64,000 nt of DNA from Mesostigma viride (Eukaryota; Streptophyta; Mesostigmatophyceae; Mesostigmatales; Mesostigmataceae). Shown piece by piece: positions 22,400-33,214 of this stretch. The stretch is taken from positions 583,744 to 647,743 of the forward strand of contig RPFO01000002.1 of NCBI GenBank assembly GCA_009746045.1. The letters are read 5' to 3'. Position 1 is the stretch's first letter. Each line of letters opens with the position of its first letter. The notes under the pieces are model-generated. The model did no database searches. It saw only the letters and a list, made by a program, of their open reading frames with translations, and had not been told where the DNA came from. The position numbers and the translations under genes were made by a program.

Positions 22400-22754
22400 A
22401 TGCCCCTTCTCTGGGCTATGTGCTACATATACTCCCAACGGAGTTATGTTCCTAATTAATTAATTAATTAATTAATTAATTAATTAATTAATTAATTAAT
22501 TAATTAATTAATATCCCGGAGAAGGGGCATATGGCTTTTAATACATTCTGGGCTACTTCCTGCAAGATCGAGTGGAATGTAAGCAATGTACTTGCTCTAG
22601 GTGCCTCAAGGGCACCAGCACCACCATGCTGTCTCAAGTTCAACCCAACTATATAAGGGGATCCTGGCACCGGGGAGGAAGATCATCATGGCTATACAAG
22701 AGCTAGGGCATGGCTTCTCAACAGAGAGCATCTCTCTGCATAGGCATATAGCAT

Positions 22755-22840
22755 CAAGGAGACAACCAGCGCAGGCCAGAAATCGGGAGAATCCGGACCA
22801 TGGTAGCTCGAGCCTGCCGTTATCTTGTCCGCGTGTTCGA
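22755..22840. mobile_element. Short mobile repeat, copy 3
   Basis: A ~86-bp copy (caaggagac..gtgttcga) inserted in a LINE 3' UTR. The flanks ggcatatagcat and ggcatagcat form an imperfect 10-12 bp TSD, since the uninterrupted UTR elsewhere reads atgctatgcc once. Confidence 0.7.
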
Positions 22841-22989
22841 GGCATAGCATGGCTAAATTCTTAATGCGACATCCATGGGGGTCCCATTATAGGCAAGGCG
22901 TGGCTAAATTCTGAAGGCAGCATCCATGGGGGCCATTGTGGGCGCACATGCGCGTGGGCCACATGCTAGGCTAAGCCTGACTAATCTAC

Positions 22990-24362
22990 ACTACTGGTAT
23001 GGATTCCCTAGTCTGAGACCTGGCAGGAGGGGGCTGCCAGGGCTTGTGGTCAACGTGGATGACCGCCCCCCTCCAGTTTACCGGCTTCCCCCCTGCGCTC
23101 TGCCGGAGCTGAAGGTAGGTCGGCCATAGCTCGCGTCGCCGCTGTTGCTGGGCCAGGGTCAAGTCGACAGTCGTCGTCCAGCGTGAAGCGAGTCCTCGAG
23201 AGCTTCTTGCGGCATTTAAGGAACGCCAGCTTGTCCGCCATGTACTTGAAGGTGAGGAGCACGGGTGACGGGCCAGCCTTCCCCCGCGCGTGGGGGAGGC
23301 GGACAGCCGACATGTCCAGCTCACCAGTGAGTAGCATGGGGGCAAAAATGTCGCGCTTAAATGCCTCAAGAAGGCTCGTGGAGGTCTCACCTGCCGGCTG
23401 GTCGAAGTGCTTGACGATGACATTGTGGCTGCGCCGGGCGATGTCGGCTTCCTCGCGAAGGTCGAGGGCTTGTTGCTTGAGTTGTGCCGAGATGGTGGAG
23501 GTGGTGGAAGTGGTGTGCTGCTTAAGCAAGTCCGCCCAGGTGGAGGGAGCATTGCCGGCCGGGCATGCAGCAGGCGCCGGCTGGGCGGCGATGTCCTTCA
23601 CCGCCTGGGCGGTGAGGCCGGCGGTGTCATGCAAGCTCTCAAGGGCGTTGGCGGTGGCTTGAAGGCGTTGGTCGAGGTCGAGGAGCTGGGCTTTGATGTC
23701 GGCAGTGGAGGCGGAAATGGCAGTGGAGGTGGCGGTGAGGTGAGGAAGTTCAGCAGCCAGCGGGCCACCCATTGCTGCGACGTCAGCAGCAAGGGGGGTC
23801 ACGTGCTGCTGAAAGGCTTCCATGAGGATGGAACGGAGGGTGGGGGCGGAGATGGATGGAGCCCAGATCTCGCCGTCAGAGCGCTGGAGAAGGGAGTTGA
23901 GGATGGCACGCTGGAGAACGGGGCGGGGGGAGCCGAAAACCATGCTGACGTTGTGCCAGCGACGGCCGTCGGTGACGAGGAGGCGTCCGGTGGCGTGGAG
24001 ATGGATGCACAAGTCGTAAAGCGAGGCGTAGTCTCCGAAGAAGATGCAGCTTCCAGAGCAGCGGACGGAGACATGTTGGTCCAGTCGTGATCATCGACCT
24101 CGAAAGGTCTGAGCCGAAAGCGCGGTTCCGAGCCCCTGGGCGTGAGGACCCTCCTGGTTTGTCGGCTGAGCAGGCGCGTTTAGGGTCGGGCGATGCCGAT
24201 GGCGAGGCATTGAGGCCGGGAGGTTGCTGGGTGACCACCAGTGCACGACTAGTGTCACCGCTGCCTGCCGGATCTGGCGAAGTGGCAGCCTCAGCTGCCG
24301 GATTGTCAATTAAGGCGAGCGCATCCGCCAAACTGCGTTGCGTCGACAGGCGTTTGCTCGTG
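22990..24362 (-). pseudogene. LINE ORF1, broken
   Basis: Homologous along its length to the ORF1 at 14028-15407 (QHVTPLAADVAAMGG, LDLREEADIARRSHNVIVKHFD, LLTFKYMADKLAFLKCRKKL, TYLQLRQS). The start ATG is changed to ATC at about 24361, and frame changes occur near 23900-24100 and 23150. It is non-functional as it stands. Confidence 0.8.
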
Positions 24363-24719
24363 ATATATTGCGTTTTAGATTCGGAAAATTATATCAGCAT
24401 GTGCGTCAGACTTAGAAAGACGAAGCGATAGTGAGATTCACGGCTAAGTTCGGTGCTCAAACGTGAAAGTTATGAGCTCCGCCGTCAGCCATGGCTACCT
24501 CGTGGCTCGTGGCTCGTGAGAGTGGATGCGGTCACCACACGGTATAGGTATCTTTATCTGAACTAACAAACCAAGGCTACGCTCTAGTGGTCACACCGGT
24601 TAGCATCTATAATGCATCAACACTTCCCCCTTGTTCAAAGCTTCGGAAGGTCACGACGATGGCATCAAGGTACCACTGTTATCCTACCTCACTTACCCCC
24701 CGCCGGAGCAAAAGGTCAC

Positions 24720-25002
24720 ATTGATTATTAATTAAACCGATCGTGCTCCCGTTGGGGAGTCACGGAGCATTAACCCCGATGGATGGATGGGTGGGTGGGT
24801 ACACGCGCAATCCTACCCGTCTAAGCTATCTACAAAAAAAGGCCTACTCGAGATCTATGGTGCCCGCGACCCTAGTAGGGGTCTTGTCTAGCATGCCGCC
24901 CACGTGTCACATGCTTGACCCTTTGCCTCCCTTGCTGAATAATCCGTGGAGGATGGAAGGTGGTCATGTACCCCTCGTTGTTGATCAATCTTCTATTAAT
25001 TA
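24720..25002 (-). repeat. LINE 3' end with type II hairpin
   Basis: Tail ttattaattaaa at 24725-24736, hairpin gtgctcccgttggggagtca (24743-24763) and ggatggatgggtgggtgggt, matching 10900-11005 in reverse. Confidence 0.7.
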
Positions 25003-25535
25003 ATTAATTAATTAATTAATTAGGGACACAACTCCGTTAATTGGGAGTATATGTAGCACATAGCCCAGAGAAGGGGCATATGGCCTATCATACATTCTAA
25101 GCTACTTCCTGCAAGGGTGGGAATGTAAACGACCCTTGCTCTAGGTGCACCAGGGTACTTGCAGCCCCATGATTTTCAAGCTATGCCCAGCTAAGGGGGA
25201 GCCTGGACACATGGGGGGGAAGATCAGCATAGCTATACAGAAGCTAGGGCATGGCGTCTCCGGCAGAGAGTTACTCCCTGGCCCTGCATGGGCACGGCAT
25301 AATTAAATAAAGCTAGACATCATCTTGAGGCCGGCTCATCATAGGCACACATGTACATGACTAAAAAGGCTAGGCCTCAGCTGGTATAGATTCAGTCTTC
25401 TATAGATTCAGTCCTCTATAGATGTTCCCCTCCCACTGAGGACTTATGCTCACGTGACGCAGTCACGTGTCTATTAATTAATTAATTAATTCTATAGATT
25501 CAGCAATTAATTAATTAATTAATTAATTAGGAACA
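25003..25535 (-). repeat. LINE-B 3' UTR copy (minus) with short nested tail
   Basis: (TTAA)n tail, hairpin actccgttaattgggagtat and the cttcctgcaagggtgggaat block of LINE-B 3' UTRs. It contains the 67-bp insertion 25424-25490 and a second tail/hairpin (25503-25535). Confidence 0.65.
25424..25490 (+). mobile_element. 67-bp insertion consisting of a type III LINE hairpin/tail
   Basis: gttcccctcccactgagg through CACGTGACGCAGTCACGTG and a TTAA tail. The 9-bp TSD TCTATAGAT lies at 25415-25423 and 25491-25499. Confidence 0.8.
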
Positions 25536-25544
25536 TAACTCCGT

Positions 25545-26574
25545 TGGGAGTACATATATGTTAAAAATATAATTACTTACAGCACTGTGAGAGTGAAATC
25601 ACTCAAACCAAAGCAAACGCCCAGCTATAAACCTATATACAGAGCCATGTCAAAGCTCTATACTACGATAAGACCAATGGAAACGCCTAACGGGAGGAAC
25701 CTAATAGCCCTGCTGCACCGCAAAATCAGCCCGCGTACGGCGGAGCATGATGTCAGCCATGGCCCGAGTCAGCGCCACCGACAAGCGCTGACGCCAATAT
25801 GACGTCCAGGTCCGCGCCGACCATGGGGCCCGCTGGCCCTCCAGGTCCAGCCGGTCCTCCCGGAGCCGGCAACACTCCTTGAAGAAGGCGGAGGTCAGGG
25901 GCCCCATGGCACCAAACTCCTCCAGGACAAAGGGCACCACACGATGGTGCCCGACGTCGCCGTAGGCCAGGAGCTTGGCCCGCTCCGCCCGGTCCGCCGT
26001 GTAACCTGCCGTGAGGGAGGCCCCAGCCACGTGGCTAAGAGCCAAGGGCCGCGCCACCGAAACGTCAATAAGCAGATGCCGGCCACCCCCCTCAAAGTCC
26101 AGCACCACGATGTACATATATGTAGCAGCGGGCCCCATGGTCATATGTACCAGCGGGCCCCATGGTCGGCGCGGACCTGGACGTCATATTGGCGTCAGCG
26201 CTTGTCGGTGGCGCTGACTCGGGCCATGGTTGACATCATGCTCCGCCGTACGCGGGCTGATTTTGCGGTGCAGCAGGGCTATTAGGTTCCTCCCGTTAGG
26301 AGTTTCCATTGGTCTTATCGTAGTATAGAGATTTGACATTGCTCTGTATAGAGGTTTATAGCTGGGCGTTTGCTTTGGTTTGAGTGATTTCACTCTGCTG
26401 TAAGTAATTATATTATTAAACATATATTCATTGAGAATGATAGATTACGGAGGTGAGATAGGCATGCAACATAAGGAAAAACCCGAGAACTGGGAGAATG
26501 CCCTGAAGAAATTAATAGTAATCTGACACAGACATCCAAGGATCACGCCAGCGGCACAAGGTACAACTAACTAT
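25545..26574. mobile_element. LINE-D 3' ends in inverted (fold-back) arrangement
   Basis: ACATATATG direct repeats lie at 25536-25544 and 26575-26583, inside a LINE-B 3' UTR. A minus-strand LINE-D C-terminus (25701-26100, with LLIDVSVARPLALSHVAGAS) is followed by a second LINE-D end in plus orientation. Arms 25546-25833 and 26153-26423 are near-identical inverted repeats and both end in the hairpin GAGTGAAATCACTC. Confidence 0.7.
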
Positions 26575-26583
26575 ACATATATG

Positions 26584-26902
26584 TAGCACATAGCCCTTGA
26601 GAAGGGGCATATGGCCTATAATACATTCTAAGCTACTTCCTGCAAGGGTGGGAATGTAAACGACACTTGCTCTAGGTGCGCCAGGGCACCTGCATCCCCA
26701 TGATCCATCGAGCTATGCCCAGCTAAGGGGAAGCCTGTCATGGGGGGGAAGATCAGCATAGCTATACAAGAGCTAGCGCGTGGCATCTCAGCAGAGAGCA
26801 GCTCGCTGCATGGGCACGGCATAACTAGATAAAGCTAGGCATCATCTGGAGGGTGGCACATCATAGACACACATGTACATGGCTAAATAAGTACTCGTGA
26901 AT
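26584..26902 (-). repeat. LINE-B 3' UTR fragment (minus)
   Basis: Continues the 25503-25544 fragment beyond the LINE-D insertion: gtagcacatagccc, agaaggggcatatgg, cttcctgcaagggtgggaat, as in other 3' UTR copies. Confidence 0.65.
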
Positions 26903-26939
26903 CAGCTGGTATAGAGCCTGTATTGAATTGTATGCTGAT

Positions 26940-27735
26940 TTATGCGGATGACACCACCCTCATCGCAAGCGCCCCGAGCACATTCACACCTGGCTGGACT
27001 GTTTGGGCCTGGAGGCGAGGGCGGTGGGGTTGGAGATTAGTGTCAAAACTGAGGCGATGGTGATTGGGGCCTCAAGTAGACCGCTGCTGCCGCGCCTGCT
27101 CGACGGGACGGAGGTGACTCCCGTTCCGCGATCGCTTCAAACTGTTGGGGAGTTGGCTCCCTGACACGGCAGACGATGTGGACACCCGCATCGGCCTGGC
27201 CTGGGCCAGGCTCCGTTCGCTCAACACCTACTGCATGGCGCTCGATCGAAGGGCTTAGGGCCTGGGCGAGCACCGCGCAAGCGCATGCTCTTCAAGGTCC
27301 TCGTCCTCTTGGTGCTCACGTATGGCGCCGAGGCGTGGATCGACAATCACACGTACCCACACTGGCAGCCAAGCTCGACGGCACGGTTTACAGGATGCTC
27401 CGACAGACAGGTCCTGAGCGTAGGGTTTTCCAAGCGCCCGTCATTAGAGTCTTTGTAATTCAGGGTATGCCTCGTATTTCGGACGAGATCGATTAGGCAG
27501 CGTAGGATAGCATTTGTAGGACAGTAAGGACACCTTGCTCGCACCAGCCAGGTCGACACCGCCCTTGGTCTGGCAGGCCCCCAGCGGCTTGGCCAGCCAG
27601 GGCGGCATATTCTGACCTGGCCGGCCTGGCCGGCCCCAAGGGCATTCCCAAAAGGGTAGGGAAACCTGCATGTCACGAACTACATCCAGATGTTGCTGGA
27701 CGACCTAGTGGTCCCAGCCCAGTTTGAACACCGCA
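26940..27735 (+). pseudogene. LINE-A ORF2 fragment, multiply frameshifted
   Basis: Begins at the YADD motif (LIYADDTTLI) and runs through the thumb and C-terminus (GHLARTSQVDTALGLAGPQRL; MLLDDLVVPAQFEHRIHSL). At least four short indels break the frame compared with 9592-10330. Confidence 0.8.
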
Positions 27736-27745
27736 TCCACTCTCT

Positions 27746-28794
27746 CACGCCTGCCCCATCCACGGCCGGGCCAAGGCTGGGCCCCCTCTCACGCCTGCCC
27801 CATCCACGGGCCAAGGCTAGGCCCCGTCCAGTGGTACGTCCTCACCTTCAGCGACATCACAGCCCGAGTTCGGTTCCTCTCTCGCCGCAATTAGAAGCTG
27901 GTGGTGCACCTCCTGGTCGCTTGACGCGACCTGACACGTCAGCCCAGCAGCAGCAACGCCGCGATCAGTGGCCCGACTACCTCCGCCACAAGACCAACCC
28001 CGAGAAGCCCCAAGTGTACTGGCGGGGCAGGGACCTCTATGTCAACAAGAAACTGTGGAACTCCCCCCCGGGCTTCCCCGGCGGATAGAGCACTCCAGCT
28101 AGTTGTCTAGATGGGGGCAATTATCGATGATGGGATAGCTTAGGCATTACTACAGCACTTGAAACGATAATTAGCGCACGGCGTTATATAGTACCTTCAA
28201 TTAGCTCGATCTGGCACCTTGTGGTCATCAGCTTGCGCCGACGTCTTGAGCCCACCTCACATTTGTAGCATGAGCCCTACACACACAGATCTCGAATTAA
28301 TGTTTTATCTAGTACCAAATCCGAATGGCTTGCATCATGCACTCCGGGCCGGAAAGTCCTGAGAACTTTTGCGGTTGGACTGTAGGTGTCTGCTGGCGAT
28401 GCCTTAGGATCAGGAGACGTCCGTCCTATAGCCAGCAAAAGTGGGTGCGAGAGGTCCCCAGTTCGATTCCGGCCTGGATTCATTTGCAGATCGCGTTTTC
28501 CGCGGACCGGCACTGAACGCAAATGGTTTTCACCTTTGCGGCGTGCCAAATCAGAATCAGAATATGCGTCAGCCTACCTATATGGTAAGTGCACTGGTTG
28601 CATCGCACCCACAGTGTTGCGCCCCGGCATGCATGATGCACCATGCCGTGGAGAGAGCGCTTTGTGGCCTGCCCACTAGCGGCAGTGAGAGAAGCTAGGG
28701 CGCCCTCCCTCCTCGCTGTGTATATAGGGTTGAAGGTTCCTTTACTCTGTATTGGCACCCACGTGACGGAGTCACGTGCTTATTAATTAATTTA
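27746..28794 (+). mobile_element. ORF1-bearing LINE derivative nested in LINE-A copy 2
   Basis: The 10-bp TSD TCCACTCTCT lies at 27736-27745 and 28795-28804, the same target decamer as the insertion at 10340. It carries an ORF1 C-terminal domain (27900-28088) and a type III hairpin variant with CGGAG loop (28770-28788) plus a TTAA tail. A B-box-like AGTTCGATTCC occurs at about 28460. Confidence 0.8.
27900..28088 (+). pseudogene. LINE ORF1 C-terminal domain (divergent family)
   Basis: Encodes QQQQRRDQWPDYLRHKTNPEK..VYWRGRDLYVNKKLW to a stop. It has the same fold signature as the other ORF1 C-termini but is clearly diverged, so at least two ORF1 lineages are present. Confidence 0.7.
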
Positions 28795-29116
28795 TCCACT
28801 CTCTCTCCCTTCTTTGGACTGCCATGCAGAACAAGACGCGGTGGCAGAAGATTGTAAAGGCTCAAACGCCAGCCCCTGTGGGCAAGCCAACTCCCCCCAA
28901 TTGAGGAGGCGGCGTTTTGATGAGTAGTGTAGTATAGTTATATATAGTTAGGGTTTTTCTAGACTATATAGCTTAGAGTTAGGTTAGTTCGATTAAGCGG
29001 CTCCTTTCACTCCACCCACCCATCAAGGAATATGTGCTACATGATCTCCCAACGGAGGCATGTTATAATTTAATTTTATTTTATTTTTAATAAGGCAGCT
29101 GGTATAGTGCCTGTAT

Positions 29117-30273
29117 AGTAGGCAATAGTGTCAGAGTATTAAAGCACACTAACACTTCCTATGCCATCAAAAAGGCTCCTGACCATGCCCAATTTGACCA
29201 CAATGTACAAGGATCGAGGTGGCTGGGCACGTCATACATGCCCTTGCCTTACCTCGACACGGGCAACCTGTTGCGTGTGTGCACAACAACGAGGCAGGTA
29301 GCTCTACATGCCTAGCCAACACTTCTAAAGCATATTCCAGTTTTATGGTGTGAGCATCATATCCCAAAACTAAGCTGTCCAAATTCAAACACACCCTAGA
29401 AAGCCATATCCACTAACCAAGCTGGTAACAACAGACACTGAGTCCACAGAGAAAGCATAAGTATCATTTTCTCCTTGATAAGTATCATATACATGCTGCT
29501 TGCCAAGGCTTCTTACCATGGTTACCTTGCCTTGCTAGCATGCATATAAATTAGGGCTCTTCCATTTTAGTGGGAGAAAGGCCAACAAGACAGCGATGGC
29601 CCCTACCTACGTGCAGTTCCACCCATGCAGTATGCCCCTCAGAACAACCACTGCCACCTTTATTTCCAGCGCTATTGTTTGCCAAGAAACAAACTCAAGC
29701 TTGTGAGCCTCTAATTAAGGGGGCCACAATGAAGCAGCTGCTAAGAAAGGCTGCGTCAATAGTCGATCTCACAAAACTGAGTGCTGTTAGCAATCTCCTT
29801 CCAAGAAACCACTCAGCAAATCCCTGACACCTTGACGACATGCCACGGTTCACGCTTTGCATGACACGTCCCAGCCATGCAACGTACATAGAAATCACTA
29901 AAAGGTGCCTGGCAGGAATCTGGCGATGCGCAGCACGGAATGGCATGCTACCTGGCGCTAACCAGCACGGAAAGAAGCCGACAACTTGCGTTAATCACCC
30001 ATAAAGGAAGTGAAACATTCATACGGTGACGCTGAGCACACGATCATACCATTACCGGCATTGTCCTTCGCCCAGCGCGGCGCAAGAAAAAACAGCCTTC
30101 CATAGTATAATGAGACGCGCATCCCGCGATCCTGGATCTAATGTCTTACCGATCATGACGGAAATCTCATGCCGAAACCCAGCAAACTTTTTAAAGCTTT
30201 ACCAATAACAATTTAAACACATCCTTGACGCTAACTCGCTAAGTAAAGCCAATAAAACCTGACGATCACCGCC
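29117..30273. other. Host DNA between insertions, no gene recognised
   Basis: Non-repetitive. Once LINE-B copy 2 is removed it is contiguous with 39700-40136. No convincing ORF, tRNA or rRNA is seen. Confidence 0.5.
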
Positions 30274-31663
30274 GCCAGCGTGCATTAATTAATTAATTAA
30301 TAGACACGTGACTGCGTCACGTGAGCATAAGTCCTCAGTGGGAGGGGAACATGGGATGGAATGGATGGTATAAGCTATCTAGGTCCTAGTTACAGGGGTG
30401 TGGGCACCGCGGCCCGAATCGCTATGAATGCCATACTTGGTCACACGTGGAGCCCCCACAGGCTTGGGGGTGGTCTCCTTCATCACTACTTGCCATCTAT
30501 CCTTGCGCACCATCTGCCTCCATATTATACAGACAAACCAGGAGGCTGCCCGGGGGTGAGCCCGTCACGTCTAGTGTAGCACATGTCCATGCCGAGTCTA
30601 TCACGAAATGTTCACGGGTGGCGGCCCTGCACCGCGCGCGGCCGGGGGCACGCCAGGTTAGGACATATCGCCCAGGCTGGGCGGGCTTGGTGCCAGCTAG
30701 TCTATCTGAGGCCGGTATCTACCTGATCTGTGCGGGCCAGGTGCCCGGCTAGGCCCAGGCGCCTGTGCCTAATAATGTGGGAAACATAGATAGGGCAAAT
30801 CAGCGTACAAATCCTCATTACTAATGTGCAAACCAAAGGGGATGTTAATTAAGGGCCTTGCGCAGCATCTTGGTGACGGCGTCGTCGAGTCGTTGCTCCA
30901 GCTCCTGCGTCAGTGCCCACGTCTCGGCGCTGTAGGTCAGGATCGTCAGAATGACGACCTTGAAGAGGTCACCCTTGATGATCCGGGGTAGGGCGGGGTT
31001 GCTCCACCAGCGGCGGTGGTCATGGAGGTGTGCCCACGCCATGCCGATCCGTGTCGTCATGTCGTCCTCGCAGTCGGGAAGCCAAGTGCCGAGCAGCTTG
31101 AAGCGGCCTGAAGGAGGGTAGTTGACCTCGGCATCGTCTAAGAGGCGGAGTGTGGGTGGGGGCCCTGCCATGCCGAGGGCCAGGGCCTCCGTTTTGGGGC
31201 TGATTTCTATAGACCAACCGCCCGAGCCTCGAGCGCCAGGCAGTCCAGCCAAAGTTGGGCAGACTCCGGCTTCTCGACGAGCGTGATGTCGTCGGCATAA
31301 ATGAGGTCAGCTAGTAAATTCTGCTTGTTAGTCGCCCCCCCTTCCCCAAGCTCGTTCGTGATCGCTAGGCCAGGGGCACGGCCTGCAATGCTAGCAAAGC
31401 GAGCACATGCCTGGCGCATAACATAATCCACTACAATAATATTAAACAGGTACGGCGACAGGACGCAACCCTGCCAGACGCCGGTCTGCAGTGGGCATGG
31501 CGGGGTAATGCCGTGTTGAGTGCGCACCGAAGTGGTCGACCCCTCACACAGCGTGCGGATGACGGTAATCAGGGGAGTGGGGACGCGAGCGCGAGCAAGT
31601 ACAGCCCATAGAGCGTCCCAGAGGACAGAATCAAAAGCCTTGATGAAGTCGACGAAGATCAGG

Positions 31664-32279
31664 AGTTAACGTAAAGGATTTACGTTAGATGGATAGAGAT
31701 TGTTACGCTCTTTCCAACGGCACCTTGAACGCCTCATTTGGTTAAGGAACGTAAAAGTTATGACGTTTCCTAGGCTGTGCCGACAGTACCCGGCGCGCCA
31801 CTGTGGGCGCGTACGGACACAGGATGTACAAGTGTCACTTTGATAGTCCGCAGGACGTTGACAGGACTTGTACAGGACTTGATGGTCAATTGATAGGTAG
31901 GCGCACTGTAGCGCGCCAGGACCTATGAGACAATTGATGCTGACTAGTGTACGGATAGGTCCACAGGACTAGCCGTATGGACAATTGATAGATCTGCGCG
32001 CCAAAGGCGTGCCAGAGTCTGTGTAATCAATTGATTGACAGTTCAGCTGTGACAGTGCAGCTGAATACTTGGACGCGTCCCTAGCAAGCTATATGAGTGA
32101 CTTGTTAGCTCTAGGACGCTAGCTCTTGCGTGCACGCTCTCTTGGCACAACGACCCTGTCGTCTGTGCTACGTGCAGTCTCGGACCTGAAGTGACTTACG
32201 TCTGTGTTTGCTCATTATAATAAAGGCAACTTTCCTGCAAGAGCCATGGATTCCCTCGGTGGTAAACTCTCATTCAACT
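31664..32279 (+). repeat. 5' LTR of Copia-type element
   Basis: 616 bp, beginning AGTTAACGTAAAGG and ending TCATTCAACT. The ends are AGTT..AACT rather than TG..CA. It contains repeated caattgat motifs, and AATAAAGG lies near its 3' end (about 32220). Confidence 0.9.
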
Positions 32280-32306
32280 CGTATTACAATCTTCGTACCA
32301 AGAAAA

Positions 32307-33092
32307 ATGCCGGACTCGATGGAGTTCCGCATTCCGAGGGATTCTGAAATTTTGGGCAGTCCAGCGGACATCGCCGAATCTCCGGCTGGTCCTTCGACGA
32401 CTCCTGTTCGTGAAGATCGTCCGGTTCTTAATCCGGCGTGGCAGCGTGTTGTTGACCAGGCGGTAGCGTCCAGTGCGGAGCTACGCGCTCAGCAGCAGGC
32501 ACTGCTGCAAAACCTACGACTGCCGCCCCCGCCTCCGCAACCTTCGATTGTTTCGGGGTTTCGCGATTACCTTGATTCCATTCGAGCTTTGCTCGCGGAC
32601 TTCGAGGTCCATACCCGGGCGGGGTTGCAAGCGCCCAGCGCGGTTGCCGAGGTCTCTGAGGAGATCGACAACGCGGTTTCATCGCTTACAGGTTACCAGC
32701 GCAATCTCGCTAACTGGCTGTCGGTTCGTTCGGGCGTCATTCCGACGATTACGACCAACCTGTTTCAAGACCTTGCGATTCTGCAGTTGCTGTCGCGAGG
32801 CTTCCGGACGCGTGAGCGGCAATTGCTGCTCAATCTTGTCGCGTTCTTGTCTGCATTGCGAGAGTGGGCGCCGGACGGGTGGGATTTTCTAACGATTCTT
32901 ACCAACCCGCTCCGCATCGTCACCCGCCGCCGTCGTCGCCGCATTGATCCGGTGACGGGACGTCGGTTGGACCCCATCGTCATCGAAACTCCGGTGACGA
33001 TTGAGGTTGGGCAAGGCCAGGAGGCGCCTGCGCCTGTCGCCAACGATCCAATTTACGACTACGACTACTGCGATTTTCGTGGTCTCGACTGA
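32307..33092 (+). CDS. Extra ORF upstream of gag in the LTR element
   Basis: 261 residues from the first ATG after the LTR (MPDSMEFRIPRD). Not recognised. It has a Pro/Ser-rich N-terminus, a probable coiled coil (VVDQAVASSAELRAQQQALL), a helical middle, an Arg-rich stretch (RIVTRRRRRRIDPVTGRR) and an acidic/aromatic tail (DYDYCDF). Codon use is GC-balanced and unlike the AG-rich gag that follows. It lies 122 bp upstream of gag. Standard Copia elements have no ORF here, so it could be a captured gene or an accessory nucleic-acid-binding protein. No transmembrane segments are seen, arguing against an envelope protein. Confidence 0.6.
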   Translation: MPDSMEFRIPRDSEILGSPADIAESPAGPSTTPVREDRPVLNPAWQRVVDQAVASSAELRAQQQALLQNLRLPPPPPQPSIVSGFRDYLDSIRALLADFEVHTRAGLQAPSAVAEVSEEIDNAVSSLTGYQRNLANWLSVRSGVIPTITTNLFQDLAILQLLSRGFRTRERQLLLNLVAFLSALREWAPDGWDFLTILTNPLRIVTRRRRRRIDPVTGRRLDPIVIETPVTIEVGQGQEAPAPVANDPIYDYDYCDFRGLD

Positions 33093-33214
33093 ATTCGGCA
33101 TGATGGCGCGGTCGGCACCGGGGCAGGCGGCTTTTTGACAGATTGTACATATCTACCTGTCTTTTGTTTTCCAGCTGCTTAGCTCAGGGCCATACACAGC
33201 TAGTGTAGTTTACC

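Larger units (their letters stand above)
19401..22510 (+). mobile_element. LINE-B copy 1 (ORF1 C-terminus + ORF2), nested
   Basis: The 12-bp TSD ATATCCCGGAGA lies at 19389-19400 and 22511-22522. It contains the ORF1 C-terminal domain, an intact 645-residue reverse-transcriptase ORF, a 3' UTR with type I hairpin ACATA..ACTCC-CAAC-GGAGT..TATGT (22430-22455) and an unusually long (TTAA)n tail (22455-22510). A 338-bp LINE end is nested at 22062-22399. Confidence 0.85.
19346..24544 (-). mobile_element. ORF1-only LINE derivative, minus strand, split by LINE-B
   Basis: The 5' end is at 24544 and the 3' tail at 19346-19360. TAGGTATCT direct repeats lie at 19337-19345 and 24545-24553. The element carries a degraded ORF1 (22990-24362) and the same 5' and 3' UTRs as the copy at 13870-15838, again with no ORF2 of its own. 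LINE-B (19401-22510) and a short mobile repeat (22755-22840) are nested in its 3' UTR. Confidence 0.75.
26924..29095 (+). mobile_element. LINE-A copy 2, 5'-truncated, with nested 1.05-kb element
   Basis: A 21-bp direct repeat with one mismatch (cagctggtatag start) lies at 26903-26923 and 29096-29116. It contains degraded ORF2 (26940-27735), a nested insertion (27746-28794), the ORF2 end, 3' UTR and type I hairpin at 29039-29063 with an AT-rich tail. Confidence 0.75.

Noticed and set aside
8820-22513. TTAATTAATT tracts considered as CRISPR or satellite repeats
   Set aside because: They vary in length, follow hairpins and lie inside TSDs, so they are retroelement tails.
28440-28480. Possible tRNA-like B-box AGTTCGATTCC in a nested element
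   Set aside because: The T-stem does not pair and no D-arm is seen; not enough for a tRNA or tRNA-derived SINE call.
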